In this document: in pieces, positions 1-8,728 of the stretch | Layout of the letters: each line of letters begins with the position of its first letter | Numbering within the stretch: position 1 is the stretch's first letter | Assembly (NCBI GenBank): GCA_023393125.1 | Contig: JAEWMQ010000101.1 | Coordinates: forward strand, 37,341-101,340 | Origin: Bacillota bacterium | GTDB taxonomy: Bacteria; Bacillota; Clostridia; Lachnospirales; Cellulosilyticaceae | DNA: 64,000 nt | Direction of reading: 5' to 3' | Notes under the pieces: model-generated | Told to the model about the DNA's origin: nothing | The model's database searches: none | The model's input: the letters and a program-made list of their open reading frames with translations, nothing else | Program-made: the position numbers and the translations under genes

Positions 1-246
1 AAAACAGTGGTTTCAGATGATGAGGTAGCCGTAGTTGGTAGTATTAATATGGATTATAGAAGTTTATATCTACATTTCGAGTGTGCAACTTTGGTGTACC
101 AAAATAAAACAGTCTTTGAGGTTAAAGAGGATTATTTAAAAATGCTAGAAATTTGTACACCTATTACACTGGAAGATTGTAAAAATATTAGTATTTGGGC
201 CAGATTAATACGCTCGATTTTACGTTTGTTTGCACCACTAATGTAA
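1..246 (+). CDS. Cardiolipin synthase, C-terminal fragment (5' end outside window)
   Basis: The reading frame is open from the first base and ends at a TAA, so only about the last 81 residues are present. The fragment contains VVGSINMDYRSLYLHFE, which matches the stretch after the second HKD motif of phospholipase D-type cardiolipin synthases (GSxNxDxRS). These membrane enzymes join phosphatidylglycerol units to make cardiolipin. The tail has the usual basic, hydrophobic ending (RLIRSILRLFAPLM). A GTG at 7 could mimic a start, but the motif begins too close to it for a full protein. The family assignment is secure; which paralogue it is cannot be told. Confidence 0.85.
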   Translation, partial: KTVVSDDEVAVVGSINMDYRSLYLHFECATLVYQNKTVFEVKEDYLKMLEICTPITLEDCKNISIWARLIRSILRLFAPLM

Positions 247-381
247 TAAAGCAATATATGCAATGATGAAGCTAGATATGTAGCAAAACTATGTAGTAGA
301 GATATATAATGAGATATGTACAAAACAAGATATGTAAGGAATGTATGTATAAAAAGATATATAAAAAAGATATCAAAATAG

Positions 382-482
382 AAGAGGCTACTTAGAAGTG
401 GTATGCCCCTCTAAGGTAGACAGTTTAAATAATTAAAACTGTTTACCTTGAAGGGACGTGTCAAAATAAAAGTAGCCTCTTT
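382..482. repeat. Nested inverted repeat, possible IS-end relic or bidirectional terminator
   Basis: An outer perfect 12-bp arm pair (382-393 AAGAGGCTACTT, 470-481 AAGTAGCCTCTT) encloses an inner 14-bp pair (413-426 and 436-449, one G:T pair). A run of T follows on each strand, so it could terminate transcription in both directions. The inner arms are preceded by CCCC on the left and followed by AAGGGA on the right. The same plan is seen in the IS3-type left end at the window's 3' edge, so this may be a solo remnant of an IS end. This 416-base gap (247-662) otherwise shows no gene. Confidence 0.55.
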
Positions 483-662
483 GATTTAATAGGGAATAAT
501 ATCTTTGGATGATAAGGTATATTTTATATTTGATTATTGCGAAACTTGATAAGAATCCCCAAAAATGATTTTATTTGTCATGATGTAAAGAGGATTCATT
601 GGAATACCCAATTAAATAAACTATAATTTAAGACATACATATGATTAAAAGGAGAAACCTAT

Positions 663-1487
663 ATGAAACGTTTTTATGGAAAGACAGAAATAAAAGGGTA
701 TGGGGAAGTTGTAGATACAGAAGCAGGGCTTGAGGTAATTGGTTTTGGTATGATTCACTTACAAAAAGACGAGAAAATTGAGCTTGAGTCAGGAGAGTAT
801 GAGTTAGGCTTAGTTATTTTATCTGGAACCTGTGATGTTGTGGCAGGCGAATTTAGCGCTTTAGGAAAAGGAAAGAGAAAAGATGTCTTTTCAGGAAAAC
901 CAACAACCATTTATATTCCAAGAGACGCAGCATATACAGTAACAGCTGTAGGAGAAGGAGCCTTAGAAATTGGAGTTTGCAAAGTAAAAGCTGATAAGAA
1001 GTATGAGCCATTTGTAGTAGAACCAGAAGAAGTAGTAACGGAGCACCGTGGTCAGCTTAATTGGCAAAGAGATGTAAATGATATTATCACAACAAAATTT
1101 GAAGGTAAAGTAGATAAAATTGTATTAGGTGAAACCTACGGGTGCCCAGGTCAGTGGTCTAGTTATCCTTCTCATAAACATGATACAGATAGCTTACCAT
1201 ATGAAGTAGACATGGAAGAGATTTATCACTTCCGTGTGAATCCAAGTCAAGGCTTTGGAATTCAAGTTATGTATAATGGTGACTTTAGTTTAAATGAAAG
1301 TTATATGGTGAGAAATGGTGATTCCATAGCCATTAAAGAAGGCTACCACCCAGTAGCAGCAGCACCAGGTTACTCTATTTATTACTTATGGGTAATGGCG
1401 GGTAAAAGCGGTAGAAAGCTTACACCAAACGATGATCCAAAACACGCATGGGTGAAGGCAGTAGAGAATATGGTGAAATATAATTAA
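663..1487 (+). CDS. iolB: 5-deoxy-glucuronate isomerase IolB
   Basis: The 274-residue product matches the length and cupin-like layout of IolB. This enzyme converts 5-deoxy-D-glucuronate to 5-dehydro-2-deoxy-D-gluconate in myo-inositol breakdown. The conserved core is visible: SSYPSHKHD near residue 169, EEIYHFRVNPSQGFGIQ, then HPVAAAPGYSIYYLWVMAG near the C-terminus; its His and Glu residues bind the metal in the family. The ATG at 663 follows an AAAAGGAGA ribosome-binding site. No other iol gene is in the window, so here the gene stands alone. The broken chemoreceptor on the opposite strand ends against its 3' end. Confidence 0.93.
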   Translation: MKRFYGKTEIKGYGEVVDTEAGLEVIGFGMIHLQKDEKIELESGEYELGLVILSGTCDVVAGEFSALGKGKRKDVFSGKPTTIYIPRDAAYTVTAVGEGALEIGVCKVKADKKYEPFVVEPEEVVTEHRGQLNWQRDVNDIITTKFEGKVDKIVLGETYGCPGQWSSYPSHKHDTDSLPYEVDMEEIYHFRVNPSQGFGIQVMYNGDFSLNESYMVRNGDSIAIKEGYHPVAAAPGYSIYYLWVMAGKSGRKLTPNDDPKHAWVKAVENMVKYN

Positions 1488-1489
1488 AT

Positions 1490-2340
1490 AAGATAGCTTT
1501 TATACTTTGTGTGAAACTAAGAGAGATATCAGCTAATTGTTGCATTTCCTGGGCAATAATAGCAAATCCTTTACCGTGCTTGGCCGCTCTAGTAGCTTCT
1601 ATAGAAGCATTAAAGGCAAGAAGATTAATTTTCCTAGAGATAGCTTGTAAGGTAGTGAGTATAGAAGCTATCTGGGAAGATTTTTCACCTAAATCTTTAA
1701 CTTTATGTTTTTCTAAAGCAGTATTAAGATAATTAGAAAAAGTGCCCATACTAATATCAAGGTTAATTGCTCCTAAAAATTCATTGGAATCACTTAAAGT
1801 GGGAGAAGTAATGGTGATAATAAGTTCTTTAGATAAACTATCAAAATAAGGGGCTGATATAGCAGTCTCCTTGTTTTTTTGAGCTAACTTATAAAAATAG
1901 TTACTATCTAAATCTTTACTAGTAAGTTTATTAAGCTGGCTATTAGGGTAAGAAAAAAATCTTTCATGGCCTTCGGCTTTGATAGAAATACCAGCAATAA
2001 AACTATTTTCATCTACAATATATTTAAGTATATTAGTAATAGAATCCTTGGATTTAGAAGAGTCTTCATAGTTAAGTAATGATGTAGCATTACTTAGCAC
2101 GGTAAGAATAGAAGATTCATGTTCTAAAAGTGTTGATAAAGTAGAGGAGGTTATATCATTAATTTGCATGGCAGTATGAGTAATATCCTCTCTTAGATTT
2201 GAGGCTGTATTTTAGATGATGGTAGAAATGAGTAATGCACTAGGAAGAATGGAAATCATAAAGATAAGTATAATGATACGACTTATTAAATTGAAGTTAA
2301 ATCTACCTAAAGAATTAGCTGGTAACCTATTAAAATAGCC
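1490..2340 (-). pseudogene. Methyl-accepting chemotaxis protein, truncated and interrupted
   Basis: On the minus strand, a predicted membrane segment (RIIILIFMISILPSALLIS) is followed by an in-frame TAA at 2214-2212. The frame then continues through a sensor-like ectodomain (about residues 30-150 of the ORF starting at 2169) and part of the MCP hairpin tip (INLLAFNASIEATRAAKHGKGFAIIA). Homology stops around 1490, next to the 3' end of iolB; the ORF then runs on through non-homologous sequence to 1420. No HAMP domain, full signalling hairpin or start codon remains, and an in-frame stop near 2341 precedes the homologous region. It looks broken at both ends. The stop-free part could still yield a 249-residue protein from the ATG at 2169, but I doubt it functions. 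Confidence 0.75.
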
Positions 2341-2360
2341 TTAGAAGTATTTATAGCAGC

Positions 2361-2405
2361 AAAAATAGCGCTAGAAGAATTAGAAATCTTCTAGCGCTAT
2401 TTTTT
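2361..2405. terminator. Bidirectional hairpin terminator
   Basis: Perfect inverted arms (2361-2378 and 2387-2404, core TAGCGCTAGAAGA) are flanked by A on the left and T on the right. This gives an intrinsic terminator on either strand. It lies immediately beyond the 5' remnant of the broken chemoreceptor gene. Confidence 0.8.
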
Positions 2406-2536
2406 ACCAGCAGTTTGAGTATCCTTTTAAACATTTATTTTATATAAACATTTCCAAGTCACAGCATGGCCCCACAGCACTATAATTGCTGCTGGCATGT
2501 TTCACTAAAAAAAGATAGAAGTTAAACAAAGAGAAG

Positions 2537-2610
2537 GGGAGGGACAGAGGGGAGGGACAGGTCTTATTAATAAGGGGATAAATAGGATGGAAATTGGGGA
2601 CAGTTCCTAA
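2537..2610. repeat. Cluster of dispersed GGGACRGKTCTTA words
   Basis: A clear copy GGGACAGGTCTTA lies at 2554-2566 and a variant GGGACAGTTCCTA at 2597-2609. A degenerate start (GGGACAG, 2541-2547) precedes them in a G-rich tract. The cluster lies between the chemoreceptor remnant and the fru operon. Nothing else is visible in 2410-2636. Confidence 0.8.
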
Positions 2611-2638
2611 AATCATATAGGCAATTGTGGATAAAATG

Positions 2639-2668
2639 AAAAGAGGAGAATTGAAAATCTCCTCTTTT
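2639..2668 (-). terminator. Terminator of the fru operon
   Basis: Perfect arms AAAAGAGGAGA (2639-2649) and TCTCCTCTTTT (2658-2668) overlap the fruA stop codon. Read on the minus strand this is a stem followed by T residues. Confidence 0.75.
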
Positions 2669-4595
2669 AGTGGTTAACTATTTGTTTAATAGGTTTCTTT
2701 AAGAAACCAAGAATAATAGCACCTATGATTGAGCCAACTACTAATGATATAAAGTACCAAAGTGGCTCTCCGATTACTGGAAGTACAAAAATACCACCAT
2801 GAGGTGCATTAAGTGTACAACCAAATAAGGCTGAAAGTGCACCGGCAATCCCTGAGCCAATAACAGAGGCAGGAATAACTTTTAATGGGTCAGATGCTGC
2901 AAAAGGAATAGCACCTTCGGTGATGAAGGAAAGTCCCATAACGTAGTTAACAATACCTGATTGACGTTCCCTTTCTGTAAATCTATTTTTGAAGAAGGTT
3001 GTACAGAGTGCAATAGATAGCGGAGGTACCATACCTCCAATCATAACGGCAGCCATAAGTGAAAGGTTGCCAGCCTCTAAAGCAGCAATACCTACTACGT
3101 AAGCTGCTTTGTTAAATGGACCACCCATATCAATGGCCATCATAGCAGCAAGAATGGTACAAACTAATATGGCACTTGTTGTCCCCATATTTAAAAGTGT
3201 ATTTGTAAGCCAAGTATTAATAAAAGCAACAGGTGGATTAATAATGAATGTAATAGCCACACCGATTAAACCAACGCCAAGTACAGGATATAATAAAGTT
3301 GGTTTTAATCCTTCGAGAGCTTGAGGTAAGGCAGAAAGAAATTTCTTAAGACCTACCATTAAATAGCCACCAACAAAACCAGCAATAAGTGCCCCTAAGA
3401 AGCCTGAGCCACCTAAATTAGCTAACATACCTCCAACGAAACCAACTACAAGAGCAGGACGCTCGCCAATACTCATAGCAATATAACCTGCAAGTACAGG
3501 AAGCATAAATCCAAAGGCAGTATCACCAATAGATTTAAACCAAGTTGCAGCAGTTGAATTAGAACCTAGGTTACCAGTATATCCAAGTAGGGAATCAATT
3601 AAAAAAGCAAGTGCTATAAGGATACCCCCACCAATAACGAATGGAAGCATATGAGAAACTCCATTCATTAAGTGTTTATAAAGTTGGCGCCCAAGACCTT
3701 CGCTAGATTGCGTTTCACTATCGTTAGGAGTACCTACATGACTATCATTTTTTGCATGATAAATAGGTGCATCACCTTGAGCGGCTTTAGTAATAAGTTC
3801 TTCGGCTTTGTGAATACCATTGGCTACTTTGGTAATGATTACTTTTTTACCATCAAAGCGGTTCATTTCTACATTTTTATCTGCAGCAACGATGATACAA
3901 GTTGCATTTTCAATATCCTCAGCAGTAAGAGCGTTTTTAATACCACCTGAGCCGTTTGTTTCTACTTTACATGAAATCCCCATTTCAGCTGCTTTGTTTT
4001 GTAGTGCTTCAGCTGCCATATAAGTATGAGCGATGCCAGTAGGACAAGCTGTAACAGCAAGAACAGTATAAGTGTTAGTTTCTTTAACAGCATTAGTAGG
4101 AGTAAGTATTTCAGACTTATCTGTTACATCTCCAAACCTTTCAGTTTCTCTGACATTAATAAGCTTTAAAAATTCTTGTGGACTGTTAGCATGAATAAGT
4201 CTTTCTCTAAATTTAGAATCCATAAGAATTGTAGATAGCCTAGAAAGTACATCTAGATGTGTATTATTAGCACCATCTGGAGCAGCAATCATAAAAAATA
4301 AGTGTGAAGGAGCTCCGTCCAAAGCTTCATAATCAACACCCTCTTTACTGACAGCAGCTACAAGAGTCGCTTTTTTTACAGCACTCGTTTTAGCATGAGG
4401 AATCGCAATGCCCTCTCCTATACCAGTTGTACTTAAATCTTCACGTGCTAAAATAGCTGATTTATAAACTTCTTTATCGCTGATATTATTGGTGGCATAC
4501 ATTAAGTCCACTAAATGATTGATTGCTTCTGATTTAGAATTTACTTTGAAATTTAGGTCAATGCTTTCGGTATTAAGTAAATCTGCAATTCTCAT
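2667..4595 (-). CDS. fruA: PTS fructose transporter subunit IIABC
   Basis: This 642-residue fusion imports fructose and phosphorylates it to fructose 1-phosphate. Domains run in the order EIIA (about 1-150; GIGEGIAIPHAKT gives the phosphorylated His near residue 67), EIIB (about 172-270; TACPTGIAHTYMAAEAL gives the phosphocysteine near 184) and EIIC (about 310-640, many membrane segments). The ATG is preceded by AGGAGG on the minus strand. It starts 20 bases after fruK ends, so the two form one operon. The length and domain order are typical of Firmicutes FruA. A DeoR-type FruR, often found with this pair, is not present in the window. Confidence 0.95.
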   Translation of the reverse strand: MRIADLLNTESIDLNFKVNSKSEAINHLVDLMYATNNISDKEVYKSAILAREDLSTTGIGEGIAIPHAKTSAVKKATLVAAVSKEGVDYEALDGAPSHLFFMIAAPDGANNTHLDVLSRLSTILMDSKFRERLIHANSPQEFLKLINVRETERFGDVTDKSEILTPTNAVKETNTYTVLAVTACPTGIAHTYMAAEALQNKAAEMGISCKVETNGSGGIKNALTAEDIENATCIIVAADKNVEMNRFDGKKVIITKVANGIHKAEELITKAAQGDAPIYHAKNDSHVGTPNDSETQSSEGLGRQLYKHLMNGVSHMLPFVIGGGILIALAFLIDSLLGYTGNLGSNSTAATWFKSIGDTAFGFMLPVLAGYIAMSIGERPALVVGFVGGMLANLGGSGFLGALIAGFVGGYLMVGLKKFLSALPQALEGLKPTLLYPVLGVGLIGVAITFIINPPVAFINTWLTNTLLNMGTTSAILVCTILAAMMAIDMGGPFNKAAYVVGIAALEAGNLSLMAAVMIGGMVPPLSIALCTTFFKNRFTERERQSGIVNYVMGLSFITEGAIPFAASDPLKVIPASVIGSGIAGALSALFGCTLNAPHGGIFVLPVIGEPLWYFISLVVGSIIGAIILGFLKKPIKQIVNH

Positions 4596-4615
4596 TATAG
4601 CCTCCTAGTTTTGAA

Positions 4616-5518
4616 TTATACATTAGAAAGTAGGTCGTCAATTTTATCCCTCGTAGCAAGCCAGGTAGAAAAGGCCGTTGCACTACCTGCTGCTGTAGCC
4701 AGCTTAAGAGCCTGCTTTAAATCTTTAGATTTAAGATAGCCGGCGATAAATCCTGCCACCATAGAATCACCAGAACCTACAGTATTAATAACTGTGCCTT
4801 CTGGAGCCGAAGATTTAATCACTTCACCTTCATTGGTGATTAAGATAGAACCGTCCCCGCCCATAGAGATAAGTACATTTTGAGCACCCATTTCTTGTAA
4901 CTTACGCGCATAGGTAATAATATCGTCATGCGAATTAAGTGTGACATTGAACATTTCAGCTAATTCAATATGGTTTGGTTTAATAAGAAATGGTTTGTAT
5001 GGGAGTACATTAAGGAGCAAGTCTTTAGTAGCATCCACTACCACGTTAATATTCTTATTAGCTAACATTTTCATGATGTCCTTGTAAATACTATCTGGGA
5101 CACTTTTTGGAATGCTCCCAGCTAAGACTAAGAAGTCACCTTCTTCAATTTGTTCTAATTTGCTATATAGTTCCTTTAAGTCACTAGGTGTAATTTGCGG
5201 TCCTATACCATTAATTTCTGTTTCGTTATCTGTTTCTAGCTTTACATTAATTCTAGAAATACCACGATCAAGTAAGATGAAATCAGTATTTCCCCCTAAT
5301 TGTTTCATTATATTCTCAATTTCTTTGCCTGTGAAACCAGCAATAAAACCTAGTGCTTTATTAGGAATACGTAAATTATTAAGTACAATTGAAACGTTAA
5401 TACCTTTACCACCAGGATATATCTCTTCTTTATTGCTTCTATTAACAGAATTAGCATTCATTTGATCTAAATGCATAACATAATCTAAAGATGGGTTTAA
5501 AGTTACAGTATAGATCAT
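4616..5518 (-). CDS. fruK: 1-phosphofructokinase
   Basis: A 300-residue PfkB-family kinase that converts fructose 1-phosphate to fructose 1,6-bisphosphate, the step after FruA. The N-terminal MIYTVTLNPSLDY and YPGGKGINVS are the sugar-binding signature of the LacC/FruK group. NTVGSGDSMVAGFIAGY near residue 250 is the PfkB signature 2 with the catalytic Asp. A good ribosome-binding site (AAGGAGG) precedes the ATG. It is the first gene of the fruK-fruA operon. One copy of the dispersed 13-bp word falls in its GGDGS codons, a natural motif of the family, so that copy may be coincidental. Confidence 0.94.
   Translation of the reverse strand: MIYTVTLNPSLDYVMHLDQMNANSVNRSNKEEIYPGGKGINVSIVLNNLRIPNKALGFIAGFTGKEIENIMKQLGGNTDFILLDRGISRINVKLETDNETEINGIGPQITPSDLKELYSKLEQIEEGDFLVLAGSIPKSVPDSIYKDIMKMLANKNINVVVDATKDLLLNVLPYKPFLIKPNHIELAEMFNVTLNSHDDIITYARKLQEMGAQNVLISMGGDGSILITNEGEVIKSSAPEGTVINTVGSGDSMVAGFIAGYLKSKDLKQALKLATAAGSATAFSTWLATRDKIDDLLSNV
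4845..4857 (-). repeat. Dispersed word inside fruK
   Basis: The coding strand reads GGGACGGTTCTAT, giving part of GGDGSI. This residue pattern is natural in PfkB kinases, so it is the weakest of the in-gene copies. Confidence 0.4.
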
Positions 5519-5580
5519 TTAACTATCCTCCTTGTATTTAAAACTAAAAATGTAAATTATTTCTAAATAAGGCCGTAGCT

Positions 5581-5612
5581 ACAATTATAATAATTGTTTT
5601 TGTATAAGTAAA
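5581..5612 (-). promoter_or_regulatory. fruK promoter with palindrome over the -10
   Basis: Read on the minus strand, TTTACT (5612-5607), 17 bases, then TATAAT (5589-5584) makes a good sigma-A promoter for fruK. The -10 lies inside a 17-bp palindrome, ACAATTATAATAATTGT at 5581-5597. That could be a repressor site, or simply AT-rich symmetry. Confidence 0.6.
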
Positions 5613-5866
5613 GAAAAAACAAGTCACATTATTAAATTTATTTTATCATCTATCTTATATAATTCTATAGTTCCCAGTACAAGAAATTATATGAAAACAA
5701 ATAGAAGCATTAATAGGAAACTACAGTAAATTTATATTAATAAAGTTTTATAAGGAGATAAAACTTCACAATGATTTGATTGTTAGACGCGGTTTAAAAT
5801 GTAAAAAGTGCACAATGAATATAATCAGTATTTTTTGTAAAAATATACTAAATTAATAAAAAGCAG

Positions 5867-5914
5867 TTGATTTTTAAATTAAACTAGTTTATTATGATAT
5901 TGAAAACGTTACCG
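5867..5914 (+). promoter_or_regulatory. Promoter and LacI-type operator upstream of the first regulator
   Basis: TTGATT (5867-5872), 17 bases, TATTAT (5890-5895) forms a promoter. TGAAAACGTTACCG at 5901-5914 resembles the MalR/CcpA-type operator pattern TGNAANCGNT. Its position across the expected start of transcription suggests autorepression. A near-identical site lies at the same place relative to the -10 before malQ. The rest of the 479-base gap 5519-5997 shows only the fruK promoter. Confidence 0.6.
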
Positions 5915-5997
5915 AAAAGGATACCAAATGATAAAGTGTACAAAATTTGAGGTAATGATAAAAAACATAAGTTAATGAAGAATTGGGAGAAATGCCT

Positions 5998-7002
5998 ATG
6001 AACATTAAAGACATAGCGCAAATTGCCAATGTTGGTGTGAGCACTGTATCTAGAGTGTTGAACGAACATCCAGATGTTAGGGATGAAACAAGGGCGAAGG
6101 TGCTAGAGGTTATAAAGAAAAATAACTATATTCCCAATAACAGTGCTAGAGTATTAAAGCAAACAAATACAAGAAATATTGGCATTTTAGTAAAAGGTGT
6201 ATTTAATCCTTTCTTCTCTGAAATTTTAAAAACCGTAAGTACAGAGGTAGAAAGAGCTGGGTACACAATGATTTTGCAGCATCATAATAATGAAAATGAT
6301 ATAGATACCTTATTAGGTTTTATTAAAGAAAAAAAGCTTCAAGGAGTAATTTGTTTAGGTGGAAACTTTTTGGATTTAACAGATGAGGTATTAATAGGAG
6401 TAAGTGCAGCAATTGTGCTGGTATCAGTGGATTCAGTTACTAGGAAAAACTTAAAAAGTTGTTCTTCCATTAGTATAAACAATCAACAAGCTTCCTACAT
6501 GGCAGCTAATTACTTAATTAATAATGGACATCATGAGATAGGTCTTATGTTAGGTGAAGTAGCAGACTTTGGTATTGGTAAAGAACGTTATGAAGGATAT
6601 AAAAAAGCTTTAGCAGATCATCACATTCCTTTTAACGAAGAATATGTTCTTTATGGAGATTATGAGTGTAAAGGAGCATATGACAAAACACTGGAATTTC
6701 TAAAAAAAGAGAAGCAAATCACAGCCATTTTTGCTATATCAGATATGATGGCAGTTGGAGTAGCTAAAGCAACAGCTCATCTTGGATATACAATAGGAAA
6801 AGATATTTCCATTATGGGATTTGACGGAATGGATTTTGCTACATATTATGAACCATCAATTGCAACAGTGAGACAGCCTAAGCAAGATATGGGATTACGG
6901 AGTGTAGATTTACTTCTTAAACTACTAGCTGGTAAGGCTGAGAATGTACATATTTTCTTAGATGTTAAGTTGGTTGAGGGAGGATCTTGTCAATCAATTT
7001 AA
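5998..7002 (+). CDS. LacI-family regulator, probable maltodextrin repressor
   Basis: A 334-residue protein with an N-terminal LacI helix-turn-helix (IKDIAQIANVGVSTVSRVLN, residues 3-22) and a periplasmic-binding-protein-like effector domain. I chose the ATG at 5998 because GGGAG at 5985-5989 sits 8 bases upstream; an in-frame TTG at 5983 overlaps that site. The neighbours are a maltodextrin-type ABC importer, malQ and glgP, so an oligosaccharide effector is likely (inference). It is a clear paralogue of the regulator at 14800: both have NNSARVLKQTNT and a GVFNPFF segment. A LacI-like operator lies in its own promoter. Confidence 0.88.
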   Translation: MNIKDIAQIANVGVSTVSRVLNEHPDVRDETRAKVLEVIKKNNYIPNNSARVLKQTNTRNIGILVKGVFNPFFSEILKTVSTEVERAGYTMILQHHNNENDIDTLLGFIKEKKLQGVICLGGNFLDLTDEVLIGVSAAIVLVSVDSVTRKNLKSCSSISINNQQASYMAANYLINNGHHEIGLMLGEVADFGIGKERYEGYKKALADHHIPFNEEYVLYGDYECKGAYDKTLEFLKKEKQITAIFAISDMMAVGVAKATAHLGYTIGKDISIMGFDGMDFATYYEPSIATVRQPKQDMGLRSVDLLLKLLAGKAENVHIFLDVKLVEGGSCQSI

Positions 7003-7009
7003 TATATAT

Positions 7010-7046
7010 TATTTAATCATTTTATTATTTTATTATTTTATTATTT
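7010..7046 (+). repeat. Short TTTATTATTT tandem tract
   Basis: Three to four imperfect copies of TTTATTATTT lie between the regulator and the solute-binding protein gene. They may serve as an AT-rich upstream element. No promoter is evident in this 68-base gap, so read-through from the regulator is possible. Confidence 0.5.
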
Positions 7047-7070
7047 CTCAAATGAGAGAGGGGAATGAAT

Positions 7071-8462
7071 ATGAAAAAGAAATTTATTAGTGTATTATTA
7101 GGAGCAACAATGCTATCAACAATGTTAGCAGGATGTGGTAATAGTAATAAACCAGGTGATAATACAGCAACTAGCACACCTTCTACTAGTGCAGAAGCAA
7201 CAGAAACTCCAGCTACAGAAGAATTAGCAGGTGGAGAAAAAGTTGATCTTTACATTTTACAATATAAAGTAGAGATTCATGATGCTCTTCAAGCAGCAGT
7301 AAACAAATATATGGAGCTTCATCCAAATGTAAATATCACATTAGAAACAGTTGGTGGTGGAGATGATATCGGTGTTGTTTATAAATCAAAAGCAGCAGCA
7401 GGCCAAATGCCAGATATTTTCAATGCAATTGGACCAGAAGAATGTGCATTATACATGGATTATTTAGAAGATTTATCAGATCAACCATGGGTTGAACATG
7501 CTAATGCAGGTATGTTAGATCTTAATAGTATTGATGGTAAAGTATATGGTCTTCCAGTATCAGCAGAAGCATTCGGTCTTATCTATAACAAGGCTATTTT
7601 TGAAGCTGCTGGAATCGATGCCAATACACTTACATCATATGATGCAATAGACTCAGCTTTTGCTACATTACAAGCAAAAATTGATGCTGGTGAGTTAAAA
7701 GAACAATTCCCAGATCTTAAAAATGTAACAGCAGTTCAAGGTGCTGAAAAATGGGTACTTGGTGACCATGCTATAAACATTGCTTTAGCTCCAGAGTTTA
7801 ATGAAGATGTATTTGCTACATCAAATGCAAAAGAACTTCAATTTACATACAAAGATGCTTATAAAGCATATATGGAATTACAGCTTAACTATTCAGCAAA
7901 CAAAGATGATTACAAAGGTGCTGTAGCAGTTGACTATAGTACAGCTGTAAAAGAGTTATTAGGTCTTGAACAAGTTGCAGTTATTCAACAAGGTAACTGG
8001 ATTTATGGAGATGTAGCTAGTATTGATCAAGCAGTTGCAGATAACTTAGCATTTTTACCAACACCTATCAAAGGTTATAAAGAAGATAGCATTGTAACAT
8101 TAGTTGCTAACTACTGGTGCGTAAATTCACAATCAGATGCAAATAAGAAATTAGTTGCTAAAGACTTCTTAAATTGGTTATATCAATCAGAAGAGGGTAA
8201 ACAAATCGTTGTTAATGAATTTGGATTCTTACCAGTATTTGATAATTATGGTGATTTAACACCAGCAGATAGTTTATCAAAATCTATTCTTGATTATACA
8301 AGTCAAGGTAAAGCTATTAGCGCAGTATTTAAAGGTACACCAGGTGCACCATGGACACAAGAGGTAATTGGTGCAAAAATGCAAGGATTCTTAACAGGAG
8401 ACTTAACTTGGGATCAAGTATTTGATGAATCAGCTGCTGAATGGGCAAAAATGAGACAATAA
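7071..8462 (+). CDS. ABC transporter solute-binding lipoprotein (maltodextrin type)
   Basis: A 463-residue extracellular sugar-binding protein of the MalE/family 1 type. A lipoprotein signal peptide ends in LAGC, with Cys22 as the lipidated residue. A Thr/Ser/Ala-rich linker follows, typical of Gram-positive binding lipoproteins. The ATG at 7071 is better spaced from GAGGGG (7058-7063) than the ATG at 7065. It is followed by two permeases, malQ and glgP, which points to alpha-glucan oligosaccharides as ligand (inferred from context). The codons (ACA, GCA, GTA, CTT rich) suggest high expression. Confidence 0.9.
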   Translation: MKKKFISVLLGATMLSTMLAGCGNSNKPGDNTATSTPSTSAEATETPATEELAGGEKVDLYILQYKVEIHDALQAAVNKYMELHPNVNITLETVGGGDDIGVVYKSKAAAGQMPDIFNAIGPEECALYMDYLEDLSDQPWVEHANAGMLDLNSIDGKVYGLPVSAEAFGLIYNKAIFEAAGIDANTLTSYDAIDSAFATLQAKIDAGELKEQFPDLKNVTAVQGAEKWVLGDHAINIALAPEFNEDVFATSNAKELQFTYKDAYKAYMELQLNYSANKDDYKGAVAVDYSTAVKELLGLEQVAVIQQGNWIYGDVASIDQAVADNLAFLPTPIKGYKEDSIVTLVANYWCVNSQSDANKKLVAKDFLNWLYQSEEGKQIVVNEFGFLPVFDNYGDLTPADSLSKSILDYTSQGKAISAVFKGTPGAPWTQEVIGAKMQGFLTGDLTWDQVFDESAAEWAKMRQ

Positions 8463-8499
8463 TAATCTATAAATAGTAACAGAGTATTGCTAGAGTATG

Positions 8500-8537
8500 A
8501 TTGGTGGGTGTGATAAGAACTAGTCGCACCCACTAAT
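8500..8537 (+). other. Intercistronic hairpin after the solute-binding protein
   Basis: ATTGGTGGGTGTGA (8500-8513) pairs with TCGCACCCACTAAT (8524-8537) allowing two G:T pairs. No T tract follows, so it is more likely an mRNA-stabilising or partial-attenuation hairpin. Such hairpins let the binding protein be made in excess over the permeases. Confidence 0.6.
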
Positions 8538-8728
8538 ACTACCTGGCAAATATAAAAGTCAGGATAAGTCAGTCTATAGTATACAAAATATATAAGTAAT
8601 GTAATAGAAAGTAAACTTTAAGTATTAGAACTTATGTGGCACCTAAGTAAGACTTCAAGTTACATAAATAAATAGAGACAGATGATAATACAGAAAGAAG
8701 CGGCAAATAGGAGAGGGGATGTGATTAT

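Noticed and set aside
5983..5997. TTG start giving five extra residues on the first LacI regulator
   Set aside because: The TTG overlaps the ribosome-binding site, while the ATG at 5998 is well spaced and starts exactly at the usual LacI N-terminus.
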